The notes beneath the pieces were generated by a model, which was given only the letters and a program-made list of their open reading frames with translations, did not search any database and was not told where the DNA came from. The translations under genes and the position numbers were made by a program. Below, piece after piece: positions 41,046 through 52,542 of a stretch of 64,000 bases of DNA. Where the stretch lies: assembly GCA_905221605.1 (NCBI GenBank), contig CAJNDS010002635.1, forward strand, positions 377,001-441,000, in the 5' to 3' direction. Position 1 is the stretch's first letter. Every line of letters begins with the position of its first letter. The DNA is from Symbiodinium natans. Its lineage: Eukaryota; Sar; Dinophyceae; Suessiales; Symbiodiniaceae.

Positions 41046-42556
41046 CTTGATAGTTTCGGTGAGGTGGTTCCGAATTCGATTATCCTGCGCGGATCATCTC
41101 TGGCTGTTCGGAAATTGCGTCCGAGCAGCCTTTGCTGATTCTTCCAACATTCCTACGAAGGTGTTCCGTAAACCCTAAACCCTAAACCCGGAACCCTAAA
41201 CATTCCTACCAAGGTGTTCAGTTTTCGTGTATCCCACTGGTGTTATGTTGAACTTCACACACATTGGGCGGAAGCAATAGAATCAATGGGAGGTTTAGGG
41301 TTTTGGGTTTACGGTTCAGGGTTTAGGGTTTAGGGTTTAGCGCTTAGAAGAGAGAACTCCGCATTTCGCGTGGGCATTGCTCGGCCCGAAGCTATGGGCC
41401 GACAGAGAGGTTTTAAAATGTCTCCCATATCAGCTGCCGGAAACGCACCAAACCTACTCTTAGTAGCCCAGTAACCATATCAAAATAAGGGCACCCTTTC
41501 CTTGGTTGGTTACTTTACAACGGAACCAGAACCAAAAAAAAAAAAAAATGGAAAAGGGTACCACTGGGCTACCAAGTACTTCTTTCTTGTAGGATGGCGA
41601 AGAATCCCATATGGGGGGCTTTGCGAAAGTTGGGGTACCCTTTTTTGGGGGGGTCTCTGTTTAGGGGAGTCTATTCTATTTGGGGCATAGAAGGGGTACG
41701 TACCCCTACTTTGGGAAATACTCATATGGGATCCCGACTTTGGAATAGACCCTGGTTAACTATGTACTTTTAAGCATAAGTAGCTGTAATAAGAACCCAG
41801 AACCAACCAAAGTATTAAAAGCATGGCACTCCAAAATCCAGGAGTTGTTCGTAGGGTAGCAGGACAGCATGGCCACTTTACGGAATCGTAGGGAAGCAGG
41901 CCAAGATCCCCCGAAATCTTGCACTTTCAAAGGCTTCTACATGGTCCCCAGCCCGAAGCCCTAAACTTTTGATGTTCCCCTTATACTAACAGTCCTGAAT
42001 AGGGGTCTTTATAGTACCCCCTATTATCCTCCCGATCAAGGACCGTTCATATAAGGGTGGAACATCCCAACCCTTAACCCTAATTCCCGCTTAGCCAGGA
42101 ATCTAGACCCCAAACCCTAAACCCTAAACCCTAAACTCCCTAAACTCTATAAACCGAGCTTCGGTTGTACCACGAGTCATCTTTGCCACCTCAGCCAGAC
42201 ACCAACTGTGGAGTTCACAAAAACCCTCAGACCCCTCAACTCCCTGAACCCTAATGACTCCCTAAACCCTAAACCCTAAACCCTAAACCCTAAACCCTAA
42301 ACCCTAAACTCCCTGAACCCTAAACTCCCTGAGCTCTAACCCTAAGTCAGCTGCGCAGTGTAGAGGTTTCAGGAGCTGAAACTGCTGGGAGGCTTTGCAA
42401 AACCAGAGAGCCGAGCGAGCACAGAGAGGGGAAAGAAGAGAGCCATGATGGACGCAAAAGAAACCCTAAACCCTAAACCCTAAACCCTAAACCCTAAGCC
42501 CTAAACCCTTACAACAAGGGTGAGCGCGGGCGAGTCGAGCTCGCGACTTGTCGACT

Positions 42557-42679
42557 TTAAGTCGAACGGAGTCTACTGCAGTCTAACGCCTCATCAGATA
42601 GGACAAAAGGTGTTGACCTTAACCCACAGGCCTCTTCAGGACAGCAAGTGGGCGTCAAGGCTCGAAGGAGGGAACAGTT
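42557..42679 (-). CDS. Candidate exon, Cys-containing
   Basis: Acceptor TCTGCAG; 40 codons NCSLLRALTPTCCPEEACGL, then RSTPFVLSDEALDCSRLRST, then TAA. A GTTCGA donor before the stop is possible. Confidence 0.5.
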   Translation of the reverse strand, partial: NCSLLRALTPTCCPEEACGLRSTPFVLSDEALDCSRLRST

Positions 42680-42682
42680 CTG

Positions 42683-43035
42683 CAGACGAAACCCTAAACC
42701 CTAAACCCTAAAACCTAAACCCTAAACCCTAAACCCTAAACCCTAAACCCTAAACCCTAAACCCTAAACCCTAAACCCTAAACCCTAAACCCTAAACACA
42801 CACACAAACACAAACACACATCCCTTGTTGTGTAACATACCACCAGCTGCTCTGAAGCCAATCCTGAACCCGAGCCTTGAAATAGATAGGGTTTAGGGTT
42901 TAGGGTTTAGGGTTTAGGGTTTAGGGTTTAGGGTTTAGGGTTTAGGGTTTAGGGTTTAGGGTTTAGGGTTTAGGGTTTAGGGTTTAGGGTTTAGGGTTTA
43001 GGGTTTAGGGTTCAGGGTTTAAGGTTTAGGGTTTG
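42683..43035. repeat. Opposed CCCTAAA and TTTAGGG arrays
   Basis: 42690-42797 CCCTAAA (ending in CACACA), then 42888-43035 TTTAGGG, about 20 units. Confidence 0.96.
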
Positions 43036-43549
43036 TATTTAGACAAGATAGACAAGATAGACTGGAGGAAGAAGAAGAAGAAGTGCTGTCATGAGGGCTG
43101 TCGTGATCCGTTAACACCCTTGTCGCTGTAACAATGTTGCTTGTCACTGTTTTGGAAGTGTTTTTGTGGTCTCAAACGTGTCTCCCCAAAATCGGGGTAC
43201 TTTCTCGGATCACGGCATTTTGGGGAACATTCCTTGGGCGACATTTGTGACCCCCAAATGGGGATCATCTACCCTAAACTGTACTAAGATACTATGCGCC
43301 ATAATCCCTTTCAGAGTTCATTTTAGGGTTTAGGGTTTAGGGTTTAGGCAATGAGGGTAGCCTTTTTGGCGTTGGCTGGCTACTTTGAAAAGGAAATCTT
43401 GAACCCAGAAAAGGCAAAAGGGTACGAGAAGCACTCAGCCACCAAGATAAGGGGAACTGCCCAGATCCATCACAGATGTAGTCGCTAACGGCATGACTTC
43501 GGAATGTGCTCCCGGCTTGTGGTTCTTCCCTAACCCCTACACCCTAAAC

Positions 43550-43660
43550 CGCTGTGATTCTTCTGTGTGCGTATGTGCCTGCTAGGTCCAAGGTGCGGTT
43601 CTTGCCGTAGCCCTTGCCCTTGCCACGCGACTCCCCATCTCGAGAGAAGTGGCCGTTTCC
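43550..43660 (-). CDS. Exon, RNA-binding-like Gly/Lys/Arg tail
   Basis: Acceptor CTGGAG; frame GNGHFSRDGESRGKGKGYGK, then NRTLDLAGTYAHRRITA; donor GTTTAGGG; exactly 37 codons. GHFSRD is like the second half of a zinc knuckle, and GKGKGYGK is typical of RNA-binding tails. Likely the same gene as 44622-45273. Confidence 0.62.
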
Positions 43661-43999
43661 CTCCAGAATCAGGGGACTGTTTAGGGTTTAGGGTTTATTG
43701 TATAGGGTTTAGGGTAGCTACTTGCTTAAGAACCGCCCCCCACCAAAAAAAACAAAATGTCAAATACTATTCCCTATGTTGCCCTCAAAAGGAAGAACAT
43801 GTTTCCTGTTTGGGGGGTCCGGGTTCTTAAGCAATTGGTTTCGCTTCACGCTTATAATGGAGTTTTCTAGCAATTCTAGCAAGTTGCTCGGGTCGGGCGC
43901 TTTTTCATTCTGAAGTTTGCCCAACCCTAAACCGTAAACCGTAAACCCTAAACCCTAAACCGAGATTTCGGACTTGGTAGAACTATCGAGTTCCTCTTG

Positions 44000-44085
44000 C
44001 ACTCATGGCTTGAAGTACTCGTTTCTCAGCACAACGCAGCCCTTTAGCGGGTCAACTGTTATCCGCAAGATGCCACTGCCTAGGC
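44000..44085 (-). CDS. Candidate exon
   Basis: Acceptor TTCCAG; frame GSGILRITVDPLKGCVVLRN, then EYFKP and TGA, or a GTACTT donor just before it. Left boundary approximate. Confidence 0.48.
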
Positions 44086-44621
44086 CTGGAATATGAAAGG
44101 AGTGGCCGCTCTCCCCCCCCCCCCCCCCCTAAACCCTAAACCCTAAACCCTAAACCCCAAACCCTAAACCCTAAACCCCAAACCCCAAACCCTAAACCCT
44201 AAACCCCAAACCCTAAACCCTAAACCAGGGTTTCATGGAGCAAGAGCCAAGTACGGCTTCCTGCTTTCTAAGCTGGGGGGAGCAGTGGGTGCGTACCCTT
44301 TTGGGGAGTCTTATCATGATGATGACAGCAGTTTGGGGTGTAGGGTTTAGGGTTTAGGGTTTAGGGTTTAGGGTTTAGGGGTATTTTGGGAAACCCTAAA
44401 CCCTGACCACTACAAACCCGAAACTCCATACCCTATACCTGATTAGACCCAAAGACCCTCAATCCCCTGCACAGACTCCTGATCCCAAAAACAGCCAAAC
44501 CCGAAACCCCAAACCCTATACACCCTAAACCCTACAGGCCAACCCTAAACCCTAAATCCTGAACCCCAAACCCCAAACCCGAGATCCTGAACCCCAAACC
44601 CCAAACTCTAAACCCTAAAAC

Positions 44622-45273
44622 CCGAAACCGCTTGAGACTTGAGAGCTCCGCCTTGCCCTTCTCGTTAGGGCACTCCCGGGCAAAGTGGCCGTAACCTGTT
44701 TTAGGGTTTAGGGTTTAGGGTTTAGGGCTTAGGGATTAGGGCTTAGGGATGAGGGTTAGGGCTTAGGGTTTAGAGGGCTTAGGGTTTAGGGGTTTAGCTT
44801 CTTCACTTCTTACATCTCTCCGCTTTAGGGCTTATAGGGCTTACAGGGGTAGGGTTTATAGGGTGTATAGGGCTTGTGGGGTTGGCAGGGGCTATAAAAG
44901 GGTTTAAAGGAGCTTAGGACTGAGGGTTTAGGGTTATAGGGTTTAGGGTTTAGGTTTAGGGACGCTACTCCCGGGCTCGCAGACTCAATGTTAACAATAC
45001 CTCACAAGCCAAAATTGGGGTCATGTACCCTCTACTACTATAATTTCTATGTGCAATGAACCATTTACTCCCTAAACCCGAAAAACCTAAACCCTAAACC
45101 CTAAACCCTAAACCCTAAAACCTAAACCCTAAACCCTATACCCTAAACCCTAAACCCTCCCTAAACCCCAAACTCCAAACTCCAGGCAAGGCGCCGCCGC
45201 AGTTGTAGCAGCCCTCTTCGTACTTGCCCTTGCTTTTGCCAAAGCCTTGGCTGCCCAGGTCCCCCCTCCCCAG
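44622..45273 (-). CDS. CCHC zinc-knuckle protein, two exons
   Basis: Exon 45195-45273 reads DLGSQGFGKSKGKYEEGCYN, then CGG. Exon 44622-44695 continues YGHFARECPNEKGKAELSSL. Across the junction the motif C-x2-C-x4-H-x4-C (CYNCGGYGHFAREC) is complete, which identifies a zinc knuckle of the kind that binds single-stranded RNA or DNA. The intron is GC-AG (G|GCGCCT to AACAG), and its donor is needed to complete the Gly codon. Neighbouring exons rich in G, K and R (43550-43660, 48145-48210, 48911-49003) may belong to the same RNA-binding protein. Confidence 0.8.
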
Positions 45274-46709
45274 CTTGGGCTTCAGGGTTTGGGGTTAGGG
45301 TTTTTGGGGTTTGGGGTTTGGGGTTTGGGGTTTGGGGTTTGGGGTTTGGGGTTTGGGGTTTAGGGTTTGGGGTTTGGGGTTTGGGGTGTTTGGGGTTTGG
45401 GGCTTGGGGTTTGGGACTTAGGGATCTTATGAACCCCCAAAAACCTGCACGCTTTGTAGGTTGCCTAAAGAACAGTATAACTTGGGACGTTCCCCCTTAT
45501 ACTAACAAATAAGGACTATACTATATGGGGGTTAGGGGGAAAAAAGCAACACATGCCTTCACATCGAGAAAATGCCAGACCTCGAAGAGCCGGCGGAATT
45601 ACGCAACCACAAGTCGCCCACAACAAAAAAAAACGGGAAGGCGAGAGACATAGTAACGGCTCATGTAACTACCCTTAGATAGCCCCTAAACACTAGCCCT
45701 AAACCCTACACCCTCAACCCTACACCCTAACCCCTAGAACCCACGAAGCCATACACATCTTTCAGATGCTGCAGCGTTCGTCCTGGGGTTCTAGAGATTT
45801 TGAGGCCTGGCCTCTCTTTGTCCTTGAGGCTCTGTAGACTGGCTTACATTCAGTTTTTGACATATAAGCCGGGCACCTGCACCACAGGAAGCAACCCCCA
45901 AGTTCCCCAAACCCTAAACCGCAAACCCTAAACGCTAAACCCTAAACTCTAAACCCTAAACCCTAACCTTAAACCCTAAACCCTAAACCCTAAACCCTAA
46001 ACCCTAAACCCTAAATGTCAGCCTCGCCCTTGTCCATCCATGCTGGGGCCTGCACCTTTGCGCTTACCTTTTTCTTGTTGCCTGTCAGAAGTCCGAAACT
46101 CGCATACTCGGCTTAGGGTTTGAGATTTAGGGTTTACGGTTTTGGGTCAGGTGAAGACTATGGGGGTGTCCGAAATTCGGGGTACTTCATTGGGGTCCTT
46201 TTGATAAGGGAATTTCGGGATCTATGTTCGCCTCGGTTTTTCGGCCGAGAAGCGCTTGGAGCAAGCAGACCCGGATCGGGCCTCCTTCCCCCTTTCCCCC
46301 GTGCGAAATTTTGTGGCGGCCCCCCGCCGCCCTGTGGGACCTCCGGCCCCCCATCCCCCCCCCCACCCACGCCCCCTCAAACACCCTTGACCCCTTTAAC
46401 CTCCCTGGACCCTTCCAGAAACCCTCTTTCCTCGTTTCCTGTCCTAGGGCCGGCCCGGCTGCCGAGGCGGCGCGCGCAAGCGTCTACAATGAGGGCTCCC
46501 TTCTCGGCGGTGCAAAGACTCGAAGAATCAAGATGACTCTGCGGCTGCGCCGTTGCACACAATGAGCCCCGTGGCATCCCCCTCTGCGCCCCCCCCAGAA
46601 GCGCTCAAGTAATACGGGGGCCTTAAGAATTAGAGTGGGGGGTCTGCGTGTTGCTATAGTATATGTATAGAGGGACCAGAAGGGAATACTACTAGCAATT
46701 ATTCCCCTA

Positions 46710-46821
46710 CCTTGGGGACACAATGGACACTAAAAGGGTTTGAATGGTTCATATACCTTAGCAGGACTTATAGTAGTCAGGGTATAGGGGCCCAATCTTA
46801 GGGTTCATTTGGTCCCTAAGG
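46710..46821. mobile_element. Family 1 TIR element
   Basis: CCTTGGGGACACAATGGACA to GGTTCATTTGGTCCCTAAGG. Confidence 0.85.
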
Positions 46822-46905
46822 TCCCTAAACCCTAAACCCTAAACCCTCAACCCTAAACCCTAAACCCTAAACCCTAAACCCCTAAACCCTAAACCCCTAT
46901 ATCAC

Positions 46906-47000
46906 CTCAGCTGGCCTGTGAATCGTCTGCTCGTGCGCTTCTTCAAGCTCGTGCTTGGTGTCCTCATCGATCTCCTGAGCTTTCCCTTCCCCACCGAAGG
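46906..47000 (-). CDS. Exon, charged helix
   Basis: Frame GKAQEIDEDTKHELEEAHEQ, then TIHRPAE; donor GTGATA. The upstream boundary lies next to a 20-base G tract, so the acceptor is unclear. Confidence 0.55.
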
Positions 47001-47035
47001 CCCCCCCCCCCCCCCCCCCCCCGCCATTTTGGGTT

Positions 47036-47165
47036 AGGGTTTAGGGTTCAGGGTTTAGGGCTTAGGGCTTAGGGCTTAGGGCTTAGGGCTTAGGGCTTAG
47101 GGCTTAGGGCTTAGGGTTTAGGGTTTAGGGTTTAGGGTTTAGGGTTTAGGGTTTAGGGTTTAGAA
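47036..47165. repeat. TTTAGGG array with GGGCTTA block
   Basis: Eight GGGCTTA variants are clustered between standard units, a sign of local unit homogenisation. Confidence 0.93.
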
Positions 47166-47248
47166 TTTAAGGTTTGGGGTTTAGGGCTTTAGGGTTTAGG
47201 GCTTTATAGGGTTCTACAGGGATCTGGCCCCTGGAAAAAGCTCGCTAC

Positions 47249-47337
47249 GAAGCAGCCCGCGCAGTCACCGAGGGCCCCACCACCTTCCTTTCCGCCTGGG
47301 CGACGCTCTCAGGAAGCATCTCGATGAGGGTGTGGAC
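47249..47337 (-). CDS. Exon, helical
   Basis: Acceptor AGCCCAG; frame VHTLIEMLPESVAQAERKVV, then GPSVTARAA; donor GTAGCG. Confidence 0.65.
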
Positions 47338-47345
47338 CTGGGCTT

Positions 47346-47457
47346 GGGGTTTAGGGTTTAGGGTTTAGGGTTTAGGGTTTAGGGTTTAGGGTTTAGGGTT
47401 TAGGGTTTAGGGTTTAGGGTTTAGGGTTTAGGGTTTAGGGTTTAGGGTTTAGGGTTT
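47346..47457. repeat. TTTAGGG array
   Basis: Sixteen near-perfect units adjoining a family 1 left arm at 47458. Confidence 0.96.
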
Positions 47458-48144
47458 GGGGACCAGATGAACCCTAAAATTGGGCTACACTAGAAAAAAT
47501 CCCTATGAAGGGATATGAACCATAAACCCTCTTAGGGAAACTGTAGCCCAAAGGCTCAAAAATAGCCCCAAGAACCTTACATAACAAGGCCTTTGGGCCC
47601 AAAATCCCTCAAGTAAGAGTCCCGGAGCCTTAAGGTAAGACATACGCGCAAACGAGCTTGTGAGCAAGCTTTCTTTTTTCTTGAAGCTGTGGCGACGGGC
47701 GCCTGCGGACCATAAACCCTATAAAGACTCCAAACCTCCAAACCCTCCCTCCCTCCCCCAAACCCTAAACCCTAAACCCCAAACCCTAAACCCTAAACAC
47801 CCCCCCCCCCACCCCCCCGCTCGCATGAGTGAAGGCGGAAACACCGAGGAGCAAGCGACATCATCCACCCAGGCCTCTGTTGCGCACAGGCATGGGCGCC
47901 CCTCCTTCAACCCCTTAAACAAACCCTAGAGGGCCCATAGGCCTATTAAAAAGAGCCTATCTGTGCAAAGATTCAGAAAGCCCTGTAAAGGACCTGTCTA
48001 CAAACCCTTCCCAAAGATCCTTTGCAGCCCTGAACCCTAAACCCCAAACCCCAAAGCCCCTAAACCCTAAACCTAGACCCTAAACCCTGAACCCTAGACC
48101 CCAAACCCTAAACCCCAAACCCTAAACCCCAAACCCCAAAATAC

Positions 48145-48210
48145 CAAGACGCCCGAAGCCCCTCCCAGCCTCGCCCTCAGTCTTCTTGCGGACGAGGACT
48201 TCCAGCGGCC
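48145..48210 (-). CDS. Exon, Gly/Arg-rich
   Basis: Acceptor CGCCAG; frame PLEVLVRKKTEGEAGRGFGR; donor GTATTT. Confidence 0.6.
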
Positions 48211-48509
48211 CTGGCGTTGCTTGGGCTCTTTGGGGTTCATCGGGTTCTTAGGGTTATAGCGTTTAGGGTTTGGGGTTATAGGGTTTAGTAGGGTTTAGTA
48301 GGGTTTTGTAGGGTTTTGTAGGGTTTTGTAGGGTTTAGTAGGGTTCAGGGTTCAGGGTTTGGGGTTAGAGGGTCACAGGGTCCAGCAGGGTTCAGAGTGT
48401 GGGTTTCGGGTTCAGGTTGAGGGCTTTGCGGGATGCACGGTTTTGGTGTTTCTTTTCGGGTTGATGTAGGGTTTGAGCTCCCCCCCCTAGAGAACCCTAA
48501 ACCCTAAGC

Positions 48510-48724
48510 CCTGGTGCCTGGGTTCGTGAAGGTCGCCATCTTCTTTCCATCCAGGCCGACGCCTGGGAAAAAGAGAAGAGAGAGACTGAGAACAACGCCC
48601 CCTTCCTTCTCGTTTCTTTTGCGGTTCAGGATGGCATACCCTGCAAACAAAGCAGGAATACATATCTGCGCAGCTTCGAAAACCGAGTCCCAGGCTGGCG
48701 AAGATCTCGGCAATCCTGGGAAGT
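48510..48724 (-). CDS. Two-exon chain
   Basis: Exon 48640-48724 (TSQDCRDLRQPGTRFSKLRR, then YVFLLCLQ) and exon 48510-48562 (VGLDGKKMATFTNPGTR) are in phase. Acceptors have classic pyrimidine tracts (CCCCCCGCAG and CTTTTTCCCAG). The final donor is GCTTAGGG, a GC version of the array donor. Other frames of the first exon are open, but only this one fits the phase. Confidence 0.62.
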
Positions 48725-48910
48725 CTGCGGGGGGAGGGGGGGGGAAGCCAAGGGAGGAGCCGGGGGTCTAAGTACATACCCCAAACCTACATTGAGGCAA
48801 ATCATGAGTCGAAACACCCCTCACAGCATTCTTCGGTCACCGTCGGTTGTTGCGGTGTAACCCTAAACCCTAAACCCCAAAAAGGAGGAGTCGGGTGGGA
48901 GCCTGAGGAC

Positions 48911-49003
48911 TTGCCGAAATCGGAACCGGCTCTGCCGCCCAGAGTCCGCGCTTCACGATCAGTGCGCACGAAGGCCGGCTTCTCCTGCGATGGGAGCCGG
49001 ACT
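48911..49003 (-). CDS. Exon, Arg/Gly-rich
   Basis: Acceptor TGGCAG; frame VRLPSQEKPAFVRTDREART, then LGGRAGSDFGK; donor GTCCTC. Confidence 0.6.
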
Positions 49004-49127
49004 CTGCCAGAAAAGACGCCTCACCAACCCTAAACCAACCCTAAACCCTACCAACCCTAAACCCTAAACCCTAATCCCTAAACCCTAAACCCTAAACCCT
49101 AAACCTAAGCCCTACCAACCCTAAAGC

Positions 49128-49157
49128 CCCTTCAGACTCGCCCAGCAGCCTCGCAAC
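49128..49157 (-). CDS. Small exon with GCTTTAGGG donor
   Basis: Acceptor CTCGAG; frame VARLLGESEG, ten codons exactly. Confidence 0.42.
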
Positions 49158-49163
49158 CTCGAG

Positions 49164-49272
49164 AGCTCCCGACCTAAACCCTAAACCCTAAACCCTAAAC
49201 CCTAAACCCTAAACCCTAAACCCTAAACCCTAAACCCTAAACCCTAAACCCTAAACCCTAAACCCTAAACCC
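49164..49272. repeat. CCCTAAA array
   Basis: Sixteen near-perfect units. Confidence 0.96.
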
Positions 49273-49771
49273 AAAACAGGCCCATCTGACGATGGGCTCC
49301 CGGCCTTCAGCTGGCCTTTTTCCTTGGCTTCGGGTTGTAGGAAGTAGGGCTTCGGGGTTTGGGGTTTCGGGTTTCGGGTTTAGGGTTGTAGGAAGTAGGG
49401 CTTCGGGTGTGGGGAAGCAGGGGGTTTTGGGATCTAGGGGGTTCACGGTTGAGGGGGTTTAGGGCTTAGGGTTTAGGGTTTGGGGTTTGGGGTTTGGGGT
49501 TTGGGGTTTAGGGTTTGGGGTTTAGGGTTTGGGGTTTGGGGTTTAGGGTTTGGGGTTTGGGGTTTGGGGACACAGGGGTGATCTTGGTGGCCTGGGTTGG
49601 GAACTGGGAAGGCTTGCGGGGCCGAAGCTTAGGCGAAGCTTCCGAAGGGTTTAGGGTTTAGGGTTTAGGGTTTAGGGTTTAGGGTTTAGGGTTTAGGGTT
49701 TAGGGTTTAGGGTTTAGGGTGCACGGTGTCTCTTCAACACCCCCCAAAACCTACTTGTTTTTTCAGGTTAC

Positions 49772-49849
49772 CTAAGGGCTTTGTAGCCATTGGAGGTACC
49801 ATTCGCAGGCGCTGTGCCCAAAAGGGCAAATTCAATCTGCTGCTGCCGA
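49772..49849 (-). CDS. Exon, Gln/Asn-containing
   Basis: Acceptor GCTCAG; frame RQQQIEFALLGTAPANGTSN, then GYKAL; donor GTAACC. Confidence 0.58.
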
Positions 49850-49926
49850 CTGAGCTGTAGCCCCTAAACCCTAAACCCTAAACCCCAAATCCTAAACCCC
49901 AAAACCCCAAACCCCAAACCCTAAAC

Positions 49927-50027
49927 CCTTCCTGGATTCGGTTCGCCAAGGCACCACAAGCTTGTCGCAAAGTGCATGGGCCAATTCCTTGGCAGACGGG
50001 CTTGGTTCAGCCTGGTGCACCGTGCAC
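49927..50027 (-). CDS. Exon with GTTTAGGG donor
   Basis: Acceptor CACAAG is the end of a degenerate family 1 copy. Frame TVHQAEPSPSAKELAHALCD, then KLVVPWRTESRK; donor GTTTAGGG. Confidence 0.66.
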
Positions 50028-50165
50028 CTTGTGAACCAAATGAACCCTAAGGTAGGGTTTAGGTTTACGGTAGAATTGGGGTCATATAATTGACCTATAG
50101 TTACTACCATAAACCTTGTGAAGGTATGTGAACCATAAATCCTTAGGGTTCATTTGGTTCCAAGG
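50028..50165. mobile_element. Family 1 TIR element, diverged
   Basis: CTTGTGAACCAAATGAACCC to GGTTCATTTGGTTCCAAGG, with a TTTAGG insert. Confidence 0.72.
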
Positions 50166-50234
50166 ACGATAACCCAGAAAAAGGTCCATGAACCACAAAG
50201 AAACCCTTCTTAGGGTTCACTTTTGGTCCCCCAC

Positions 50235-50622
50235 GGAGTGCATTGAGACGCGTGCCTGGTTGCTCCATTGCTCTTCGAACGCCATGGCGGCAAGCAGGCG
50301 AGTACTGTGGATGGCTCTTGTATCTATCGCACCTTTGATGTGGGAGATATTCTAAGACACGCCGTGGTGTGCTTGTCTTGAAACAACAAATGCCATTCAC
50401 CTGCTCATCTGGAGCTCTCACCTTCTCGATGACTTACGCTTCGGGCGGGTGCTGGCTACCTGCAAAGTTTTCCGAGGTCAGCTGTGGAATCTCAGCGTGT
50501 GGTCTGAGGTGTCCTTGCTCGTGCTGATGGCATGATTTGAGGCTGCAACAGGAGATGGATCAGGGAACGTGTTGCACGCTGGCACTCAATGTTATCACGG
50601 TTCCTGCTCGAAATGCCCAGAC
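50235..50622 (-). CDS. Three-exon chain
   Basis: Exons 50578-50622 (VWAFRAGTVITLSAS), 50438-50459 (VASTRPK; strong GTAAGT donor) and 50235-50332 (AIDTRAIHSTRLLAAMAFEE, then QWSNQARVSMHS) agree in phase. The last donor GTGGGGGACC is the start of a family 1-like end. Confidence 0.66.
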
Positions 50623-51009
50623 CTGGGACTCTATTTCTCTACAGTTTAGTGTAACTGCCCTTATGTATAGCCCATATATGGGTAGTTCTCTAAATCAGGG
50701 TCCCTTTTTGGGGTCACCCCTTTTAAAGGGTGCCGCCTTATAATAGTTACCCAGAAGGGACCCTAGTTTAGGAAGCTACCCATATGAAGTAGGGTATATA
50801 TTTCTTGTACCCCAAAAAGGACACCAGGTATATACACTCACCAATATTAGAAAGGAACCTTATATACACTCACCAAAAACAGAAATATAAACCCTGCCTA
50901 AACCTAAACCCTAAACCCTAAACCCTAAGCCAATAACTATTTTAGAGGGTCCCCAGGGATGGCCTTTGGCGAGCCTGCAGAGCGGCGGAAGCCCAAGCTC
51001 AACTCTCAC

Positions 51010-51086
51010 GCTCCTCGCTCCTTTTCGCTGCTTCGTCACCCTCCTCGGGAATCCACCGGAGCTGGCCGTCAGTAAGATCGAAGTAC
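51010..51086 (-). CDS. Exon resembling part of a PH domain
   Basis: Acceptor AACGAG; frame YFDLTDGQLRWIPEEGDEAA, then KRSEER; donor GTGAGA. The (R)YFxLTDGxLRW pattern matches the third and fourth strands of pleckstrin-homology domains. Neither the basic N-terminal strand nor the C-terminal tryptophan helix was found, so this is tentative. Confidence 0.58.
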
Positions 51087-51284
51087 CTCGTTTAGGGTTT
51101 AGGGTTTAGGGTTTAGGGTTTGTAAGGGTTTAGGGTATGGGGATCCGGCCATGCGCGTGTTAGTCCGCCTCCGGATACGCCCTAGTGGATCAGCTACTCA
51201 TCATGGCTACACCCGGAGCGATACCCTCAACCCTACACCCTAAACTCTAAACCCTAAACCCTACGTAAACCCTAAACCCTAAAC

Positions 51285-51361
51285 CCAAGACAGCGTCCGT
51301 TTAGGTGCAGCTGGGCCGCCAGTTCAGGGCTCTCCTTGGAATCCAGCGGGGCTTTGGGATT
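51285..51361 (-). CDS. Exon with GTTTAGGG donor
   Basis: Acceptor CCCAAG; frame NPKAPLDSKESPELAAQLHL, then NGRCL. The open frame also continues upstream. Confidence 0.52.
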
Positions 51362-52224
51362 CTTGGGGGTCGGTTTGCAGAAAACCAAGAGTCTTGGCGC
51401 CTGGAGTGCCTCCCTTGGATGTTTTCTTGCCGCTATACGCGCTGCGCTGCCCTGGCGGACGGGCAGGCGCTGAAAGCTCTGCACTGCAGGAATTCATTTC
51501 CGGAAGGTGCGACAGCATTCCCGGCGTGGAGGCAACTCAGCCGCACCCGTATATGACCCCAATTTTGGGGGTTCATTTCGTTTGCAAGGTGAGGGCGGCA
51601 AAACAAGAACAACAAAATCGAAGGGATGGCTCTAAAGACCCAGTTAATTATCAGGAACCTCGACCCAAGAACCCCCATCCCCCCTAAACCCCAAACCCCT
51701 AAACCCTAAACCCTAAACCCTAAACCCCAAAGATAGATGCAGAGTCTCTGGTCGCCGGAAGGGCAGGGGATGTTCAGCCCTAATGAGCTGATAAGGCCGC
51801 ACTTCGCAGCGTGGTGGTACCTGAAAAGGGAATTCATCCTTAGAGGACTCCCAAAAGGCCTTATGGTCCCGCGTACCCTCAATTTTGGGGTTAGTTGGAG
51901 CAGTCTAGGGTTTATGACCCCAGCTGTAGGGTTCATCTAGTACCCTAGTACCCTAAACCCGAAACCCTAAATCCTAAACTGGTCCCAAAGACCCAAATTA
52001 AACCCCGACGCCAATCTCGGGGGTGTCTCACTGGGTTCAGAACCCCCCCCCTAAAAATCTACAACATAGTAATCCCCATATTGCCATTATAAGGAAGAAA
52101 CTCGCTTTTTTCTTTTGTTTTTTTTTTTTTGGGGGGGGGGGGGTTCTTAGCCCTAAACCCTGTAAACCCTAAACCCTGAACCATAAACCCTAAGCCCCTA
52201 ACCCCTATAAACCCGATGCCCTAC

Positions 52225-52309
52225 CGCGACGCGTCAGCTCGGCGCACTCCACGACGATGACGTCGCGGGGCTGGGTACCTTCTGGTGTTCCCTGAGACAC
52301 GGAAGCCCC
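52225..52309 (-). CDS. Exon after a family 1 element
   Basis: Acceptor CCCCAG from the element end; frame GASVSQGTPEGTQPRDVIVV, then ECAELTRR; donor GTAGGG. In strict phase with 52439-52542 an Arg-rich frame would be used instead, so the frame is unsettled. Confidence 0.48.
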
Positions 52310-52310
52310 C

Positions 52311-52430
52311 TGGGGACCAAATTATGAACCCTAACATAGGGATCATATACCCTGTGCTAGTTACCTCGAATTCCTGTGAAGGTGTATGAATCATAAACCT
52401 TTCTAATTAGGGTTCATAATTGGTCCCCAA
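52311..52430. mobile_element. Family 1 TIR element
   Basis: CTGGGGACCAAATTATGAAC to GGTTCATAATTGGTCCCCAA. Confidence 0.82.
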
Positions 52431-52438
52431 GGGCAGAC

Positions 52439-52542
52439 TCAACTGACAGAAAGAGGCAGACTCCCAAAGTGGGCAACATGGATGCGACTCTCTCAGGGCC
52501 TTGTGGATGGTGTTGGTGTCGAAAATGTAGCCGGTGCCCTTC
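52439..52542 (-). CDS. Exon, unknown protein
   Basis: Acceptor ACTCAG; frame KGTGYIFDTNTIHKALRESH, then PCCPLWESASFCQL; donor GTCTGC next to the family 1 element. Confidence 0.64.

Noticed and set aside
46120-46577. Pro/Gly-rich frames of 65-138 codons on both strands
   Set aside because: The DNA is a C/G-skewed spacer with poly-C runs; all frames lack stops for composition reasons.
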